A stretch of 64,000 bases of DNA from Siphonodentalium dalli. Lineage: Eukaryota > Mollusca > Scaphopoda > Gadilida > Siphonodentaliidae. Below the pieces are notes generated by a model. That model made no database searches, had not been told where the DNA came from, and was given only the letters and a program-made list of their open reading frames with translations. This document shows positions 62,434 through 64,000 of the stretch, piece by piece (position 1 is the first letter of the stretch; the number at the start of each line of letters is the position of its first letter). The translations under genes were made by a program, and so were the position numbers. The stretch is taken from NCBI GenBank assembly GCA_032622095.1, contig CP136066.1:106661319-106725318 (forward strand), written 5' to 3'.

Positions 62434-62860
62434 TTAATTTAAATAATAAAATTCATGATAACACAAAATGATTAACCTTGGCTTTGTTCGTTTCATGACA
62501 ACCTTTCTGCCATCTTTCGATACCCGATACGGTCCATTAACGTAGTTCCTATCGAAGTAGGCAACCACATCCATAAGTTCTTCCGGAACAGTGTTCATCA
62601 CATGCTGCATGCCTAGTTTGACCTTCTCCTGTGGTAGAAATGCCAGACCATCCAACATTCCAATGGCATGTTTCACATTGTCGTCACCTTTGTTGAGAGT
62701 GGAAAGTCCAAGTTCTTGCCGAACATTGTCCTGATGGCGTTGTGGATGGCCGTCTCAAAGTCGCACGAAACTGACATCGGGTCTGGAATCAGTTCCAACA
62801 TTTGGCACCTATTACTAGTAAGGACTGCAGCAAGGAATTCCTCGTATGTTGTTTGCTCCT
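62434..62860 (-). pseudogene. MULE transposase fragment, minus strand
   Basis: Two frames: the upstream one (to about 62690) has TYEEFLAAVLTSNRC, LELIPDPMSVSCDFETAIHN and AIRTMFG, the DDE-core segment preceding the conserved GC-FH motif; the downstream one (62676-62434) has MLDGLAFLPQEKV and VPEELMDVVAYFDRNYVNG, typical of the C-terminal part. The GC-FHW segment between them is missing, and the frame changes at the junction, so the gene is dead. Confidence 0.75.
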
Positions 62861-62867
62861 TCGATGG

Positions 62868-62980
62868 CAGGGTGGGGAAATGTCCGGGTGGGGAAATGTC
62901 CGGTGGGTAAATGTCCAGGTGGGGAAATGTCCGCTTTTGAAAGTGGGGAAATGTCCGGTGGGGAAATGTCCGTATACCTG
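62868..62980. repeat. 15-16-bp minisatellite GTGGGGAAATGTCCG
   Basis: Six units of GGTGGGGAAATGTCCG or close variants, interrupted once by CTTTTGAAA, placed exactly between the two opposite-strand transposase fragments. Sense frames through it give spurious GEMSGGE repeats. Confidence 0.8.
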
Positions 62981-62996
62981 GAAGAGAGATACTACC

Positions 62997-63208
62997 TGGG
63001 CGCGATATCAAAGGGTGCGTCTTCCACTGGTGCCAGGCTGTACGTGATGAAGAAGGTCAGTGATATCGGGTTGAAAACCGCCTATAAAAATAACAACCCA
63101 ATCAAGGCGTACATCCAACAGTTCCTAGCTTTGCCATTCCTACCATCAAGAACCGAATTCCTGAAGGATGTGAACGCGATCTACAAGAATGGCCAATCCA
63201 AGAAATAA
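62997..63208 (+). pseudogene. MULE transposase fragment, plus strand
   Basis: Frame 63001 reads DIKGCVFHWCQAV, then after a frame change KKVSDIGLKTAYKNNNPIKA and YIQQFLALPFLPSR before a stop at 63206-63208. This is the GC-FH..QA..LPFLP block of MULE transposases, exactly the part missing from the minus-strand fragment but in opposite orientation. Confidence 0.75.
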
Positions 63209-63743
63209 AGAAGGAAGAAGAAAGAAGAAGACCTACCTACACAAAGAAGAAGAAGAAAGAAGAAGACCTACGCAATGTTTTAATATTTATAAATAAATAA
63301 TGTATATATTGACTGATTTTTCCATGTTTTATCTTGTTTTTAATCATTAAATAACCAGATGTTTTATCATGTAAACTGTATATATTTACTGTTTTAACTT
63401 GTTTTTAATCAATTTAATCAATAAATGTTCATATCTTTCATCATATATTCACGTTATTGTTCGAATTTGTTGCAGTGTTAATTACTATGTCACATGTGTG
63501 TATACCCATTACTATTGTTGCGAATAAAACGTTAATTACAAACATAAATCTCCATTGTCATCAAAAGACCGGTCCCAAATCAAAGGCAATCATAGTAACA
63601 TGCCGTCCAATTAACACCCACACTACCTAATTACCCGAATTGAATAGGGGCCGAACAAGCCCGGCCGAAAGAGCCCTGGACCGAAAAGTCCAAGGCCGAA
63701 AGAGCCCTGGACCGAATCGACCCGCTCCCCCCGCACCTATTAA

Positions 63744-64000
63744 CGCGTTGAGTGCCACTACGAGTTATCTCGTAGTACGCAACCTTCGCAGGTTGCCACT
63801 ACGAGTTATCTCGTAGTGGTTTCCATGTCGTGTAACTGACAAACGGAAGCAGTGGAATAGGTCGATGCACCACGAAAACCCAGCCTCGGGACATCAGAAC
63901 AGTGATTTTATCAAATAAATAGTGTGGCTCTCCTTGCATTGTTCAACAGAGGTGAGCACCATGAGCACATATATTCTACTCAAAATGATCCAGTTGTGAG
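63744..64000. mobile_element. Possible piggyBac-like end, truncated by window
   Basis: TTAA (63740-63743) followed by CGCGTTGAGTGCCACTACGAG, with CACTACGAGTTATCTCGTAGT occurring twice (about 63756 and 63798) and forming small hairpins. Right end not in the window. Confidence 0.35.

Larger units (their letters stand above)
60345..63733. mobile_element. Mutator-like (MULE) TIR element
   Basis: Left end GGTCGGGGTCGATTCGGTCC..GGGCTGTTTCGGCCGGGC and right end complementary to it (GCCCGGCCGAAAGAGCCC..GGACCGAATCGACCCGC). The right TIR contains an extra direct repeat of GGCCGAAAGAGCCCTGGACCGA (63661 and about 63694). It encloses transposase remnants (62434-63208) and a Helitron. No 9-bp-type target duplication could be seen. 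Confidence 0.65.

Noticed and set aside
62868-62980. Cluster of NF-kB sites (GGGGAAATGTCC)
   Set aside because: The half-sites are separated by one base too many for the usual consensus; better described as a minisatellite.

Overview
This is a eukaryotic, intron-rich, repeat-laden genomic window (AT-rich, short exons separated by kilobases of non-coding DNA, canonical GT..AG junctions, one 100-N assembly gap). The repeat content (non-coding elements starting with CCCCC hairpins followed by CCGTCCGTCCG, minisatellite-bearing pearl/HINE-like elements, piggyBac-like and Tc1/mariner-like MITEs, a non-chromodomain Ty3/gypsy element) suggests a marine lophotrochozoan, most likely a bivalve mollusc. 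This is an inference from repeat style; no species is named. One host gene can be recognised. It lies on the + strand, from a candidate first exon near 5.9 kb to a terminal exon at 48.97 kb, and is an orthologue of vertebrate CCDC9/CCDC9B, an RNA-associated protein linked to the exon junction complex. Eight coding exons form an unbroken reading frame when joined by phase (17496-17588, 20998-21183, 25318-25791, 27874-28035, 31075-31259, 32286-32335, 44016-45623, 48899-48966), with one alternative stop-containing exon at 46888-46938. The exon for the expected N-terminal coiled coil was not found and may lie in the assembly gap at 7600-7699. The big exon 7 carries an RG-rich stretch, a conserved acidic DDSWEDATED motif, a textbook PAM2 (PABP-binding) motif and ten 7-residue DAQEGIN-type repeats. 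Inside intron 1 sits a Ty3/gypsy LTR retrotransposon on the minus strand (about 7.7-16.8 kb): 1156-bp LTR with TATA box, CRE, ETS, E-box and an array of AGGGAACGC motifs; PBS matching the tRNA-Leu 3' end; gag with CA domain and a zinc knuckle; pol with protease, reverse transcriptase, RNase H and integrase with GPY module; and a third ORF between integrase and the polypurine tract, encoding a C2H2 zinc finger and two PLDLS (CtBP-type) motifs next to a basic tail. The LTRs are almost identical but the frames are interrupted by many apparent single-base indels, so either the copy is young and decaying or the assembly has indel errors. The remaining introns and the downstream 15 kb are a mosaic of DNA transposon derivatives: TTAA-flanked piggyBac-like MITEs that share a common palindromic cassette, TA-flanked Tc1/mariner-like foldback MITEs, a hAT-like MITE with a perfect 8-bp target duplication, several long TIR elements, minisatellite elements with 174-bp, about 160-bp and 55-bp periods, and at the right end a Mutator-like (MULE) element with transposase remnants on both strands into which a non-autonomous Helitron (TC..CTAG, 3' hairpin, A/T insertion site) has inserted. 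The most noteworthy candidates for undescribed biology are the zinc-finger/PLDLS accessory protein of the retrotransposon with its own possible splice acceptor, the palindromic cassette shared between unrelated MITE ends, and the PAM2 motif plus alternative C-termini in the CCDC9 orthologue.
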